A DNA stretch of 64,000 bases from Variovorax sp. RA8 (GTDB lineage: Bacteria > Pseudomonadota > Gammaproteobacteria > Burkholderiales > Burkholderiaceae_C), in the NCBI RefSeq assembly GCF_901827175.1, contig NZ_LR594662.1:3038001-3102000 (forward strand), written 5' to 3'. The notes below the pieces were generated by a model, which saw only the letters and a program-made list of their open reading frames with translations, made no database searches and was not told where the DNA came from. Position 1 is the stretch's first letter. Each line of letters opens with the position of its first letter. The position numbers and the translations under genes are program-made. This document shows positions 17,071-24,814 of the stretch, one piece after another.

Positions 17071-18021
17071 ATGACGAATCCTGCCTTCGATGTCGCGCTG
17101 TTCGGCGAAGCCATGCTGCTGCTGGTGGCCGACCAGCCCGGCCCGATCGAGAACGCGACCGGCTTCCACAAGCGCACCGCCGGCGCCGAGACCAACGTGG
17201 CGATCGGCCTCTCGCGGCTGGGCCTGAAGGTCGGCTGGGCCAGCCGGCTCGGCACCGATTCGATGGGCCGCGCGCTGCTGGCCACCATGCGGGCCGAGGG
17301 CATCGACTGCTCCCACGTGATCAGCGATCCGGCGCAGCGCACCGGGTTCCAGTTCAAGGGCCGCGTGACCGATGGCAGCGACCCGCCGATCGAGTACCAC
17401 CGCAAGGGCTCGGCCGCGAGCCACATGGGCCCGGCCGACGTCGACGAGGCCTGGCTGCGCTCGGCGCGGCACCTGCATGCGACCGGCGTGTTCGCCGCCA
17501 TCTCCGACACCAGCCTGCAGGCTTCCCTGAAGGCGATGGAGGTGATGCGTGCGGCCGGCCGCACGATCTCCTTCGACCCCAATCTTCGGCCTACGCTGTG
17601 GTCCTCGACCGAGGCCATGCGCCACTGGATCAACGAACTGGCCGCCCGCGCCGACTGGGTGCTGCCCGGCATGGAAGAGGGCCTGCTGCTCACCGGCCAG
17701 ACCACGCCCGAAGGCGTGGCGCGCTTCTACCGTGAGCGCGGTGCCAAGCTGGTGGTGGTCAAGCTCGGCGCGCAGGGCGCCTACTACGACAGCGATGCGG
17801 CGGGCACCGGCCGCGTCGACGGCTTTCCCGTGGCGCAGGTGGTCGACACCGTCGGCGCCGGAGACGGCTTCGCGGTGGGCGTGATCAGCGCGCTGCTCGA
17901 AGGCAAGCCGGTGTCCGAGGCGGTGCGCCGCGCCGCCTGGATCGGCGCCCGAGCGGTGCAGGTGCTGGGCGACACCGAAGGCCTGCCGACACGGGCGCAA
18001 CTCGACGAAGCGAAGCTGTGA
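17071..18021 (+). CDS. kguK: 2-ketogluconate kinase (PfkB/ribokinase family, KguK)
   Basis: 316 residues. PfkB features are the N-terminal FGEAMLLL, the substrate loop AGAETNVAIGLSRLG, and the C-terminal catalytic motif DTVGAGDGFAVG with base Asp265. KDG kinases and 2-ketogluconate kinases are close relatives; its place between kguE and kguD and under a PtxS box favours phosphorylation of 2-ketogluconate to 2-keto-6-phosphogluconate. It would act in the cytoplasm after uptake. The stop codon TGA shares its last base with the ATG of kguD (TGATG). Confidence 0.82.
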   Translation: MTNPAFDVALFGEAMLLLVADQPGPIENATGFHKRTAGAETNVAIGLSRLGLKVGWASRLGTDSMGRALLATMRAEGIDCSHVISDPAQRTGFQFKGRVTDGSDPPIEYHRKGSAASHMGPADVDEAWLRSARHLHATGVFAAISDTSLQASLKAMEVMRAAGRTISFDPNLRPTLWSSTEAMRHWINELAARADWVLPGMEEGLLLTGQTTPEGVARFYRERGAKLVVVKLGAQGAYYDSDAAGTGRVDGFPVAQVVDTVGAGDGFAVGVISALLEGKPVSEAVRRAAWIGARAVQVLGDTEGLPTRAQLDEAKL

Positions 18022-19007
18022 TGCGCAAGAAGAAAGTCCTGGTCTTTCGCGAGCTGCCTGATGACCAACTGGCGCGCCTGCAGGCCGCGCACGAGGTCAC
18101 GGTTGCCAACCCGCGCATCGCTTCGCAGCTCGGCGCCTTCGAGGCCGCGCTGCCCGAGGCCCAGGGCCTGATCGGCTCCAGCTTCCCGGTCGACGAGGCG
18201 CTGCTCGCGCGCGCACCCACGCTGGAGGTGATCTCCAGCGTCTCGGTCGGCGTGGACAACTATGCGCTGGCTGCCCTGCACGCGCGCGGCATCCTGCTGT
18301 GCCACACGCCCGGCGTGCTCGACGAGACGGTGGCCGACACCGTCTTCGCCCTGCTGATGGCGACCAGCCGCCGCGTGGTGGAGTTGTCGAACCTGGTGCG
18401 CGAAGGCCGCTGGACGAAGAACATCGGCGAGGACCTGTTCGGCTACGACGTACACGGCAAGACGCTGGGCCTGCTGGGCTTCGGCCGCATCGGCCAGGCC
18501 ATCGCCCGGCGCGCGGCCCTGGGCTTCGGCATGCCGGTGCTGTACCACGCGCGGCGCGCCGTCGATCTGGCGGTGCAGGCGCCGGAGCTGCTGGGCCGGG
18601 CCGTGCACACGCCGCTCGACGAACTGCTGGCGCGCGCCGACATCGTGGTCGCCATGCTGCCGCTGTCGGACACCACGCGCGGCATGATCGATGCTCGCGT
18701 GTTCGGCCGCATGAAGCCTGGCGCGATCTTCATCAACGGGGGGCGCGGCGCCACGGTGGAGGAGCCCGCGTTGCTGGCCGCGCTCGACCAGGGCACGCTG
18801 CGTGCCGCCGGGCTCGATGTGTTCGCCACCGAGCCGCTGCCTGCGGATTCGCCGCTGCGCATCCATCCACGCGTCACGCCGCTGCCGCACATCGGCTCGG
18901 CCACGCACGAGACGCGGCATGCGATGGCCGAACTCGCGACGACCAACCTGCTGAAGGCGCTTGCCGGCGAGCGCCCGCTGGCGGTTTACGACACGGGGTT
19001 GGTGTGA
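18021..19007 (+). CDS. kguD: 2-keto-6-phosphogluconate reductase (2-hydroxyacid dehydrogenase, KguD)
   Basis: 328 residues of the D-2-hydroxyacid dehydrogenase family. The NAD(P)-binding glycines are in LGLLGFGRIGQAIA, the catalytic Arg is in INGGRGATVEE, and the Glu and His are in FATEPLP and LPHIGSATHET. GhrB/glyoxylate reductases are the closest alternative; the operon context points to reduction of 2-keto-6-phosphogluconate to 6-phosphogluconate, which enters the Entner-Doudoroff pathway. A GTG three bases earlier is also possible; the ATG at 18021 overlapping the kguK stop is preferred. Confidence 0.82.
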   Translation: MRKKKVLVFRELPDDQLARLQAAHEVTVANPRIASQLGAFEAALPEAQGLIGSSFPVDEALLARAPTLEVISSVSVGVDNYALAALHARGILLCHTPGVLDETVADTVFALLMATSRRVVELSNLVREGRWTKNIGEDLFGYDVHGKTLGLLGFGRIGQAIARRAALGFGMPVLYHARRAVDLAVQAPELLGRAVHTPLDELLARADIVVAMLPLSDTTRGMIDARVFGRMKPGAIFINGGRGATVEEPALLAALDQGTLRAAGLDVFATEPLPADSPLRIHPRVTPLPHIGSATHETRHAMAELATTNLLKALAGERPLAVYDTGLV

Positions 19008-19040
19008 GCTGCCGCTGGGTTGAATTTGTACGGCGCGCTT

Positions 19041-19087
19041 GGCTTTCGTCTCGCCAAGAGAAAGTGACTCGCCCGCCGGGGCGAATT
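19041..19087. repeat. Possible remnant of an intergenic repeat between kguD and ptxS
   Basis: The 115-base gap holds a TCGCCAAGAGAAAGTGACTC stretch inside GC-rich sequence. It resembles the CGCCAAGAGAAAGTAAG-type repeat seen between genes in many Burkholderiales; I recognise the motif from memory and cannot confirm it here. No PtxS-type palindrome is present in this gap. Confidence 0.3.
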
Positions 19088-19122
19088 CCCGGCTCCGGAC
19101 TCAAACCAACGGCAAAGCACAA

Positions 19123-20154
19123 ATGAGCGCCAAGAAGCCTGCCCGCGCAACCATTGCCGACGTAGCGAAGGAGGCCGGCGTCTCCAAGGCCACCGTCTCC
19201 CGCTTCCTCAACCACCGCGATCGCCTGCTGAGCGCCGACATCGCGACACGCGTCGAGGCCGCGGTCGCCAAGTTGGCCTATACGCCGAGCCCGATGGCGC
19301 AGGCCCTGAGCCATGGGCGCTCGCGCCTGATCGGCCTGATCGTGGCCGACATCACCAACCCCTATTCGGTGGCCGTGCTGCGGGGCGCCGAGAAGGCCTG
19401 CCAGGAGGCCGGCTACCTGGTGATGCTGTTCAACCTCGGCAACGACATCGACCGCGAGCGCGAGGCCATCGATGCGCTCGCCGGCTACCAGGTGGACGGC
19501 TTCATCCTCAACACGCTCGGCCGCGGCGCCGGGCTGGTCGATGCCGACGCGCTGCACGGCAAGCCCGCCGTGCTGGTGGACCGCCGGCATGCCGGCATGC
19601 ACACGGACTTCGTCTCGCTCGACAACCCGGCCGCGATGCAGGCCGCCTGCGGCCATCTGGTCGAGGGCGGCTATCGCGAGCTGCTCTACATCACCGAGCC
19701 GCTGAAGGGCGTGAGCTCGCGGCGCGAGCGGACCGCGGCCTTCGGCGACTGCGTCGCGGCGCACCAGCCGCGCGTGGCCGGCGAGGTGTTCGAAAGCAGC
19801 GGCGAGGACAACGACGCGCTCGACGCCGCCTTGCGGGCCTTGCGCAAGCGCGCCCGGGGCGCGCGCCGCGCCGCCGTGCTGTCCGGCAATGCCGTCGTGA
19901 CGCTGCGCGTGGCCTCGGCGATGGCGCGCCTGGGCTGGCACTTCGGCGTCGAGCTCGGCTTCGTGGGCTTCGACGATCCCGAATGGGCGCCGCTGATCGG
20001 CCCGGGTCTCAGCACCATCGCCCAGCCCACCGATGCCATCGGCCGGACCGCGGCGACCTGCCTGATCGAGCGCCTGCGCGGGCTCGAAGGGCCGCCGCGG
20101 CAGATGCTGCTGCCCGGGGAGTTGATGGTGCGCGGGTCCTCGGGCGCGCGATAG
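19123..20154 (+). CDS. ptxS: LacI-family repressor, PtxS-like
   Basis: 343 residues. The N-terminal helix-turn-helix is typical of LacI proteins (TIADVAKEAGVSKATVSRFL at about 11-30), followed by the hinge region and a periplasmic-binding-protein-like effector domain (LIGLIVADITNPY, GFILNTLG, LGFVGFDDPEW). It is the last gene of the ABC-kgu cluster. A perfect PtxS-type palindrome sits in front of the first gene, so the likely role is repression of the cluster relieved by 2-ketogluconate or a metabolite of it. The start at 19123 gives the expected N-terminus; the frame is open further upstream. Confidence 0.85.
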   Translation: MSAKKPARATIADVAKEAGVSKATVSRFLNHRDRLLSADIATRVEAAVAKLAYTPSPMAQALSHGRSRLIGLIVADITNPYSVAVLRGAEKACQEAGYLVMLFNLGNDIDREREAIDALAGYQVDGFILNTLGRGAGLVDADALHGKPAVLVDRRHAGMHTDFVSLDNPAAMQAACGHLVEGGYRELLYITEPLKGVSSRRERTAAFGDCVAAHQPRVAGEVFESSGEDNDALDAALRALRKRARGARRAAVLSGNAVVTLRVASAMARLGWHFGVELGFVGFDDPEWAPLIGPGLSTIAQPTDAIGRTAATCLIERLRGLEGPPRQMLLPGELMVRGSSGAR

Positions 20155-20196
20155 CCACCGTCCTCGAGGCCCATTGCAGCTCGCACGTCGCGGCGC

Positions 20197-20218
20197 AATG
20201 TCGTAACATGCAGACATT
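20197..20218. promoter_or_regulatory. Candidate toxin-antitoxin operator (inverted repeat AATGTC/GACATT)
   Basis: Perfect 6-bp inverted arms (20197-20202 and 20213-20218) with a 10-base spacer lie about 60 bases before the antitoxin start. A third AATGTC half-site at 20269-20274 directly abuts the antitoxin ATG. Phd/YefM antitoxins usually bind such palindromes to repress their own promoter. Confidence 0.45.
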
Positions 20219-20274
20219 TCTCAATGGCGCAGCGTCCACAGGTTTGGCGCTGGTTCGACCCGAAAGGAAATGTC

Positions 20275-20535
20275 ATGTCCATCCACACCGTACCGAGCCG
20301 CGACTTCGCGCGCGACGTGGGCCACGCGAAGCGGCTGGCGGCAGAGGGCCCGGTGTTCATCACCGACCGCAGCCGGCCCGCGTTCGTGCTGCTCAACATC
20401 GACGACTACTACCAGCTGAGCGGCAAGCAGAACATGTCGCTGCTGGAGCTCATGGAAAGCCTGCCGCGCACCGACGGCATCGAGTTCGAGGCACCGCGCG
20501 CCGACATCGCCCTCCAGATCCCGGAGGCGGGCTGA
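20275..20535 (+). CDS. Type II antitoxin, Phd/YefM family
   Basis: 86 residues. The N-terminal part (TVPSRDFARDVGHAKRLA, then GPVFITDRSRPAFVLLNIDD) is the Phd/YefM DNA-binding and dimerisation fold; the C-terminal third, ending IALQIPEAG, would be the toxin-neutralising tail. The ATG at 20275 is preceded by GAAAGGAAA. The frame opens at 20224, but the Phd-type N-terminus starts at 20275. The stop TGA overlaps the toxin ATG (TGATG), the usual coupling in TA pairs. Confidence 0.85.
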   Translation: MSIHTVPSRDFARDVGHAKRLAAEGPVFITDRSRPAFVLLNIDDYYQLSGKQNMSLLELMESLPRTDGIEFEAPRADIALQIPEAG

Positions 20536-20957
20536 TGTATGTGCTCGACACCAACGTCGTCTCGGAACTGCGGCCGGGCAAACCGCACCAGTCGTCCGCG
20601 GTGATGTCATGGGCCGGCGCCATGCCGGCCAGCCAGTTTTTTCTGTCCGCGATCACTCTCCTGGAGCAGGAGATCGGCATCCAGCGCCTGGAGCGCAGGA
20701 CGCCGCCCGAAGGCGGCGCCCTGCGCGCGTGGTTCGATGCCCTCGTGAAAAGCTTCGCGGGCCGCATCCTGTCCTTCGACGGCGCGGCGGCGCTGCGCTG
20801 CGCGCCGCTGCATGTGCCGGACACCAAGAGCTACCGCGACTCGATGATTGCTGCCACGGCGCTCGAACATGGCTTCACACTCGTGACGCGCAATGTTGCG
20901 GATTTCCGCGAAGTACCCGGTATCAAGCTGATCAACCCCTGGGAGCACGGGACCTGA
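20535..20957 (+). CDS. Type II toxin, PIN-domain ribonuclease (VapC-like)
   Basis: 140 residues of the PIN fold, a magnesium-dependent RNase. Acidic active-site residues are visible in YVLDTNVVSEL (Asp5), in the central LLEQEIG (Glu), in KSYRDSMIAATA (Asp) and in TRNVADF (Asp). It starts inside the stop of the antitoxin gene, so the two are translated together. VapC toxins cut tRNA or rRNA; the target is unknown. The phd-vapC mix of families is common. The pair may help keep this region in the chromosome. Confidence 0.88.
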   Translation: MYVLDTNVVSELRPGKPHQSSAVMSWAGAMPASQFFLSAITLLEQEIGIQRLERRTPPEGGALRAWFDALVKSFAGRILSFDGAAALRCAPLHVPDTKSYRDSMIAATALEHGFTLVTRNVADFREVPGIKLINPWEHGT

Positions 20958-21141
20958 ACGAAACCCCCGCGGCCGGGGAGCCCGGTCGGGAACATCAAGG
21001 AGTTGCGGCCTCGGGAATTTGACGATTCGACGCTCGCGACCCGACGTTCCGGCCGGCTCGCCGCGCTTCCTGCCGCATTGGCGGCTTCCGCCTGCCAGCC
21101 CTCCCTTCTACAGTTTCCGCACGACTGCAAAGGAGTGCGCG

Positions 21142-22353
21142 ATGACCCCGATCGAGAACGAGAACAACAGGATCCGCAGGGTCCTGGTGCTGGGCGCCGG
21201 CAAGGTGGGCAGCACGGTGGCCGACATGGTGGCCGAGTACCACCACCTGCCGGTGACGCTGGCAGACCGCATGCTCCCTGCCGCGGAGCCCGGCGACCGT
21301 GGGGTTGCGCGCATCGTGCTCGACGTGGAGGAGGGCGCCGCGCTTGCGGCGGCGATGGCCGGCCACCAGGTCGTGATCAATGCCTTGCCTTTCCACTTGG
21401 CCGCGCATGTCGCCGCGGCCGCCTGCGCGCAGGGCCTGCACTACTTCGACCTGACGGAAGACGTGGCGGCCACCGCCGCCATCCGCGCGCTCGCGCAGGA
21501 CGCCGCCACGGTGCTGATGCCGCAATGCGGCTTGGCGCCGGGCGTGATCGGCATGCTCGGCATGCAGCTGGCCGGCCGCTTCGACACGCTGCGCGACCTG
21601 CACTTGCGCGTGGGTGCGCTGCCGCGGCATGCGACCAACCGCCTGCGCTACGCCTTTACCTGGAGCATCGACGGCCTCATCAACGAGTACTGCAATCCCT
21701 GCGCCGCCATCGTGCAAGGCCAGCCGGTGTCGGTGCAGCCGCTGGAAGGGCACGAGACGCTGCTACTCGAAGGCGAGGCCTACGAGGCCTTCCACACCTC
21801 CGGCGGCCTGGGCACCCTGGCCGAGACGCTGGCGGGCCGCGTGCGCAACCTCGACTACAAGACGCTGCGCTACCCCGGTCATCGCGACGCGATGGATTTC
21901 CTGCTGCACGACCTGCGGCTGATCGAGCGGCGCGAGTTGCTGCGCCAGGTGCTGGAGCATGCCGTGCCCCACAGCCGCGAGGATGTGGTCCTCGTCTTCG
22001 CCTCCGCGACCGGCGAGCGGGATGGCCGCTTCGAGCAACTGACGCGCATGGCGCGCATCCATGGCGGCCGGCTGCGCGGCGTGGACCGCACCGCCATCGA
22101 ACTCGCGACCGCCGCCGGCGTCGTCGGCGTGTTCGAGCTGCTGCGCACGGGACGTCTGCCGGCGCGCGGCTTCGTCGGGCAGGAACAGGTGGGGCTCGAA
22201 GCCTTCTTGAGCACGCGCGTGGGCAACTGCTATGCGTCGCTGAGCGAGGCGGGCTCGACGCCGTCGCAGCCGGTCTCGCGCCAGGGCCATGCGTCCGTCC
22301 ATACTTGGCCATCGCCGATCCGGCATCGCAGAGCGAAGGAGGCCTGTCCATGA
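21142..22353 (+). CDS. Saccharopine dehydrogenase-family oxidoreductase
   Basis: 403 residues. The N-terminal Rossmann motif is RVLVLGAGKVGSTVADMV; the saccharopine dehydrogenase core follows (HQVVINALPFHLA, YFDLTEDVA, MPQCGLAPGVIGMLG). Enzymes of this type split saccharopine to glutamate plus alpha-aminoadipate semialdehyde. The next gene encodes an ALDH7-type dehydrogenase that would oxidise that semialdehyde, and their ATGA overlap at 22350 implies joint translation, so lysine breakdown is the leading hypothesis. No lysine-ketoglutarate reductase is visible here. The ATG at 21142 follows an AAAGGAG ribosome site; the last 30 or so residues look less conserved than the core. Confidence 0.8.
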   Translation: MTPIENENNRIRRVLVLGAGKVGSTVADMVAEYHHLPVTLADRMLPAAEPGDRGVARIVLDVEEGAALAAAMAGHQVVINALPFHLAAHVAAAACAQGLHYFDLTEDVAATAAIRALAQDAATVLMPQCGLAPGVIGMLGMQLAGRFDTLRDLHLRVGALPRHATNRLRYAFTWSIDGLINEYCNPCAAIVQGQPVSVQPLEGHETLLLEGEAYEAFHTSGGLGTLAETLAGRVRNLDYKTLRYPGHRDAMDFLLHDLRLIERRELLRQVLEHAVPHSREDVVLVFASATGERDGRFEQLTRMARIHGGRLRGVDRTAIELATAAGVVGVFELLRTGRLPARGFVGQEQVGLEAFLSTRVGNCYASLSEAGSTPSQPVSRQGHASVHTWPSPIRHRRAKEACP

Positions 22354-23861
22354 ACCACGATGAACGCTCGGCCCTGTTCGAGCGCTGCGGCATCGCCGCC
22401 GCGCAGCGCTCGGGCGGCAGCCTGTGCGTGCGCTCGCCCATCGACGGTGCCGAGATCGCCCGGCTGCACGAGACGCCGATGGCCTCGATGCCATCGATCA
22501 TCGAACAGGCCCAGGCGGCCTTCCGGCAATGGCGCGAGGTGCCGGCACCGGCGCGCGGCGAGCTGGTGCGGCTCTGGGGCGAGGAACTGCGCGAGGCCAA
22601 GGCATCGATCGGCCGCGTGATCTCGATCGAGGTCGGCAAGATCGCGCAGGAAGGGCTGGGCGAGGTGCAGGAAGGTGTCGACATCAGCGAGTTCGCGCTC
22701 GGCCTCGCGCGCCAGCTCTGCGGCAGGACCATCGTCTCGGAGCGTCCCGGCCACCGGATCATGGAGCAGTACCACCCGCTGGGGCCTGTGGCGGTGATCA
22801 CCGCCTTCAACTTCCCGAGCGCGGTGTTCGCATGGAATGCCGCCATCGCGCTGGTGTGCGGCGACCCGGTGATCTTCAAGCCCTCGGAGAAGGCACCGCT
22901 GTCGGGCCTTGCGACCTTTCGCGCGCTGGAACGCGCGATCGCCCGCTTCGGCGAGCGTGCGCCGGCCGGGCTGGCGCAGATCGTGATCGGCGGCCGGGCC
23001 CAGGCCGAGGCGTTGGTTGACAGCCCGCTGGTCCCGCTGGTCTCGGCCACCGGCTCCACGCGCATGGGCCGCGAGGTGGGGCCGCGCGTGGCGGCGCGTT
23101 TCGGGCGCCGCATCCTCGAGCTGGGCGGCAACAACGCGATGATCGTGACGCCCGAGGCCGACCTCGACATGGCGGTGCGCGCGATCCTGTTCAGCGCCGT
23201 GGGCACCGCGGGCCAGCGCTGCACCTCGCTGCGGCGACTGATCGTCCACCGCCGCGTCAAGGAGGCGCTGCTCGGCAAGCTGTTGCCGGCCTACCGCAGC
23301 CTGCGCATCGGCCATCCGCTGGAGGAGGGCACGCTGGTCGGGCCGCTGATCGACGAGGACGCCTTCGGCGCAATGCAGGCCGCCATGGCCGAGGCGCAGG
23401 CGCAGGGCGGGCGCATCCTCACCGGTGGCGAGCGCCTGAACGCGGAGCTGTGCCCGCAGGCCTGGTACGTGAGCCCGGCGATCGCCGAGATGCCGGCGCA
23501 GACCGAGGTGGTGCGCCGCGAGACCTTCGCACCGCTGCTCTACGTGATGGGCTACGAAGATCTTGACGAGGCGATCGCGATGCACAACGACGTGCCGCAG
23601 GGCCTGTCCTCCTGCATCTTTTCCAACAACCTTCGCGAGGTCGAGCGCTTCCTCTGCGCCGCCGGTTCCGATTGCGGCATGGCCAACGTCAACATCGGCC
23701 CGAGCGGGGCCGAGATCGGCGGCGCCTTCGGCGGCGAGAAGGAGACCGGCGGTGACCGAGAGAGCGGCTCGGATGCCTGGAAGCAGTACATGCGGCGCAG
23801 CACCAACACCATCAACTACTCGAGCGAGCTGCCGCTGGCGCAAGGCATCCGCTTCGGCTAG
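22350..23861 (+). CDS. ALDH7-type aldehyde dehydrogenase (aminoadipate-semialdehyde/piperideine-6-carboxylate)
   Basis: 503 residues of the NAD-dependent aldehyde dehydrogenase superfamily. The catalytic Cys291 is in GTAGQRCTSLRR, the general-base Glu257 in ILELGGNNAMIV, and the cofactor loop in ITAFNFPSAVFAWNAA. The GNN after the Glu and the C-terminal GGEKETGGDRESGSDAWKQY are typical of the antiquitin/AmaB (ALDH7) group, which oxidises alpha-aminoadipate semialdehyde to alpha-aminoadipate. It overlaps the saccharopine dehydrogenase-like gene by four bases. It is convergent with the Lrp gene, 17 bases away. Confidence 0.88.
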   Translation: MNHDERSALFERCGIAAAQRSGGSLCVRSPIDGAEIARLHETPMASMPSIIEQAQAAFRQWREVPAPARGELVRLWGEELREAKASIGRVISIEVGKIAQEGLGEVQEGVDISEFALGLARQLCGRTIVSERPGHRIMEQYHPLGPVAVITAFNFPSAVFAWNAAIALVCGDPVIFKPSEKAPLSGLATFRALERAIARFGERAPAGLAQIVIGGRAQAEALVDSPLVPLVSATGSTRMGREVGPRVAARFGRRILELGGNNAMIVTPEADLDMAVRAILFSAVGTAGQRCTSLRRLIVHRRVKEALLGKLLPAYRSLRIGHPLEEGTLVGPLIDEDAFGAMQAAMAEAQAQGGRILTGGERLNAELCPQAWYVSPAIAEMPAQTEVVRRETFAPLLYVMGYEDLDEAIAMHNDVPQGLSSCIFSNNLREVERFLCAAGSDCGMANVNIGPSGAEIGGAFGGEKETGGDRESGSDAWKQYMRRSTNTINYSSELPLAQGIRFG

Positions 23862-23878
23862 GGCGCCGGAAGTCCGCG

Positions 23879-24337
23879 TCAGACCGACTGCCGCAGCTCG
23901 CCCACCGCGCTGCGCCGATCGATCTTGCGGCTCAGCACCACCGATGTATGGGTGTGCTGGATGCCCTCGATCAGCCCGATCCGGTCGAGCAGCGCGTCAA
24001 GTTGCTCGTTGGTCTCGCAGCGCAGGGCGAGCATGTAGTCGTACTCTCCGCTGACGGCCGAGAGCTCTTCCAGCTCGGGCAGCCGCTCCAGCGCGCGGAT
24101 CACGCCGGCCGCCATCTTCGGCGCGACGCTCAGGCCGCAGTAGGCGCGCACGGCGGCGTGATCCAGCCGCTGGCCCAGGCGCACGCCGTAACCGGCGATC
24201 ACGCCCTCGCGCTCCAGGCGGGCGATGCGCGCAACCACGGTTGTGCGCGCCACCTTCAACTTGCGCGCCAGCTCGGCCGCAGGGGCGCGGGCGTTGGCCT
24301 GCAGCAGGCTCAGCAGGTGGCGGTCGGTGTCGTCCAA
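23879..24337 (-). CDS. Lrp/AsnC-family transcriptional regulator
   Basis: 152 residues: N-terminal winged helix-turn-helix (LDDTDRHLLSLLQANARAPA, then LARKLKVARTTVVARI) and a C-terminal RAM ligand domain (about 70-140, YDYMLALRCETNEQLDALL). The start is the TTG at 24337, since no ATG lies between it and the stop codon of the upstream RidA gene. Lrp-type proteins sense amino acids. It lies 18 bases behind the RidA gene and faces the lysine-type catabolic genes, so either unit may be its target. Confidence 0.9.
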   Translation of the reverse strand: MDDTDRHLLSLLQANARAPAAELARKLKVARTTVVARIARLEREGVIAGYGVRLGQRLDHAAVRAYCGLSVAPKMAAGVIRALERLPELEELSAVSGEYDYMLALRCETNEQLDALLDRIGLIEGIQHTHTSVVLSRKIDRRSAVGELRQSV

Positions 24338-24355
24338 GTTAAAGGCAGACCGGCG

Positions 24356-24814
24356 TCATTCGACTTCAGCGATGAGCTCGATCTCGACGCAGGCGCCGAG
24401 GGGAATCTGCGCCACGCCGAAGGCGCTGCGCGCATGCGCGCCTTTCTCGGGGCCGAAGACCTCGGCGAAGAACTCGCTCGCGCCGTTGGTCACCAGGTGC
24501 TGTTCGGTGAAGGTGGGCGTCGAGTTGACCAGGCTCATCACCTTGACGATGCGCTTGACCTTGTTCAGGTCGCCGACGGCGGCCTGCAGCGTGCCCAGCA
24601 GGTCGATCGCGATGGCGCGCGCGGCCTGCTTGCCTTCCTCGGTGCCGAGGCCCGCGCCGAGCTGGCCGACCCAGGGCTTGCCGTCTTTCTTCGCGATATG
24701 GCCGGAGAGGAAGACCAGCTTGCCGGTCTGCACGAAAGGCACGTAGGCGGCGGCGGGAACGGCGACCGGCGGCAGGGTGATGCCGAGGCTTTTGAGTTTG
24801 TCGTCGATGCTCAT
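24356..24814 (-). CDS. RidA (YjgF/YER057c/UK114) family protein
   Basis: 152 residues of the RidA fold; family members deaminate reactive enamine/imine intermediates made by PLP enzymes. Visible segments are PFVQTGKLVFLSGHIAKKDG, the central DLLGTLQAAVGDLNKVKRIV, and the C-terminal SAFGVAQIPLGACVEIELIA, with an Ala-Gln-Ile-Pro in place of the archetypal RxxxxxxxLP active site. That makes it one of the larger Rid subgroups whose enzyme activity is uncertain. Its ATG overlaps the stop of the upstream transglutaminase gene (ATGA), so it is coupled to that operon. Confidence 0.88.
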   Translation of the reverse strand: MSIDDKLKSLGITLPPVAVPAAAYVPFVQTGKLVFLSGHIAKKDGKPWVGQLGAGLGTEEGKQAARAIAIDLLGTLQAAVGDLNKVKRIVKVMSLVNSTPTFTEQHLVTNGASEFFAEVFGPEKGAHARSAFGVAQIPLGACVEIELIAEVE

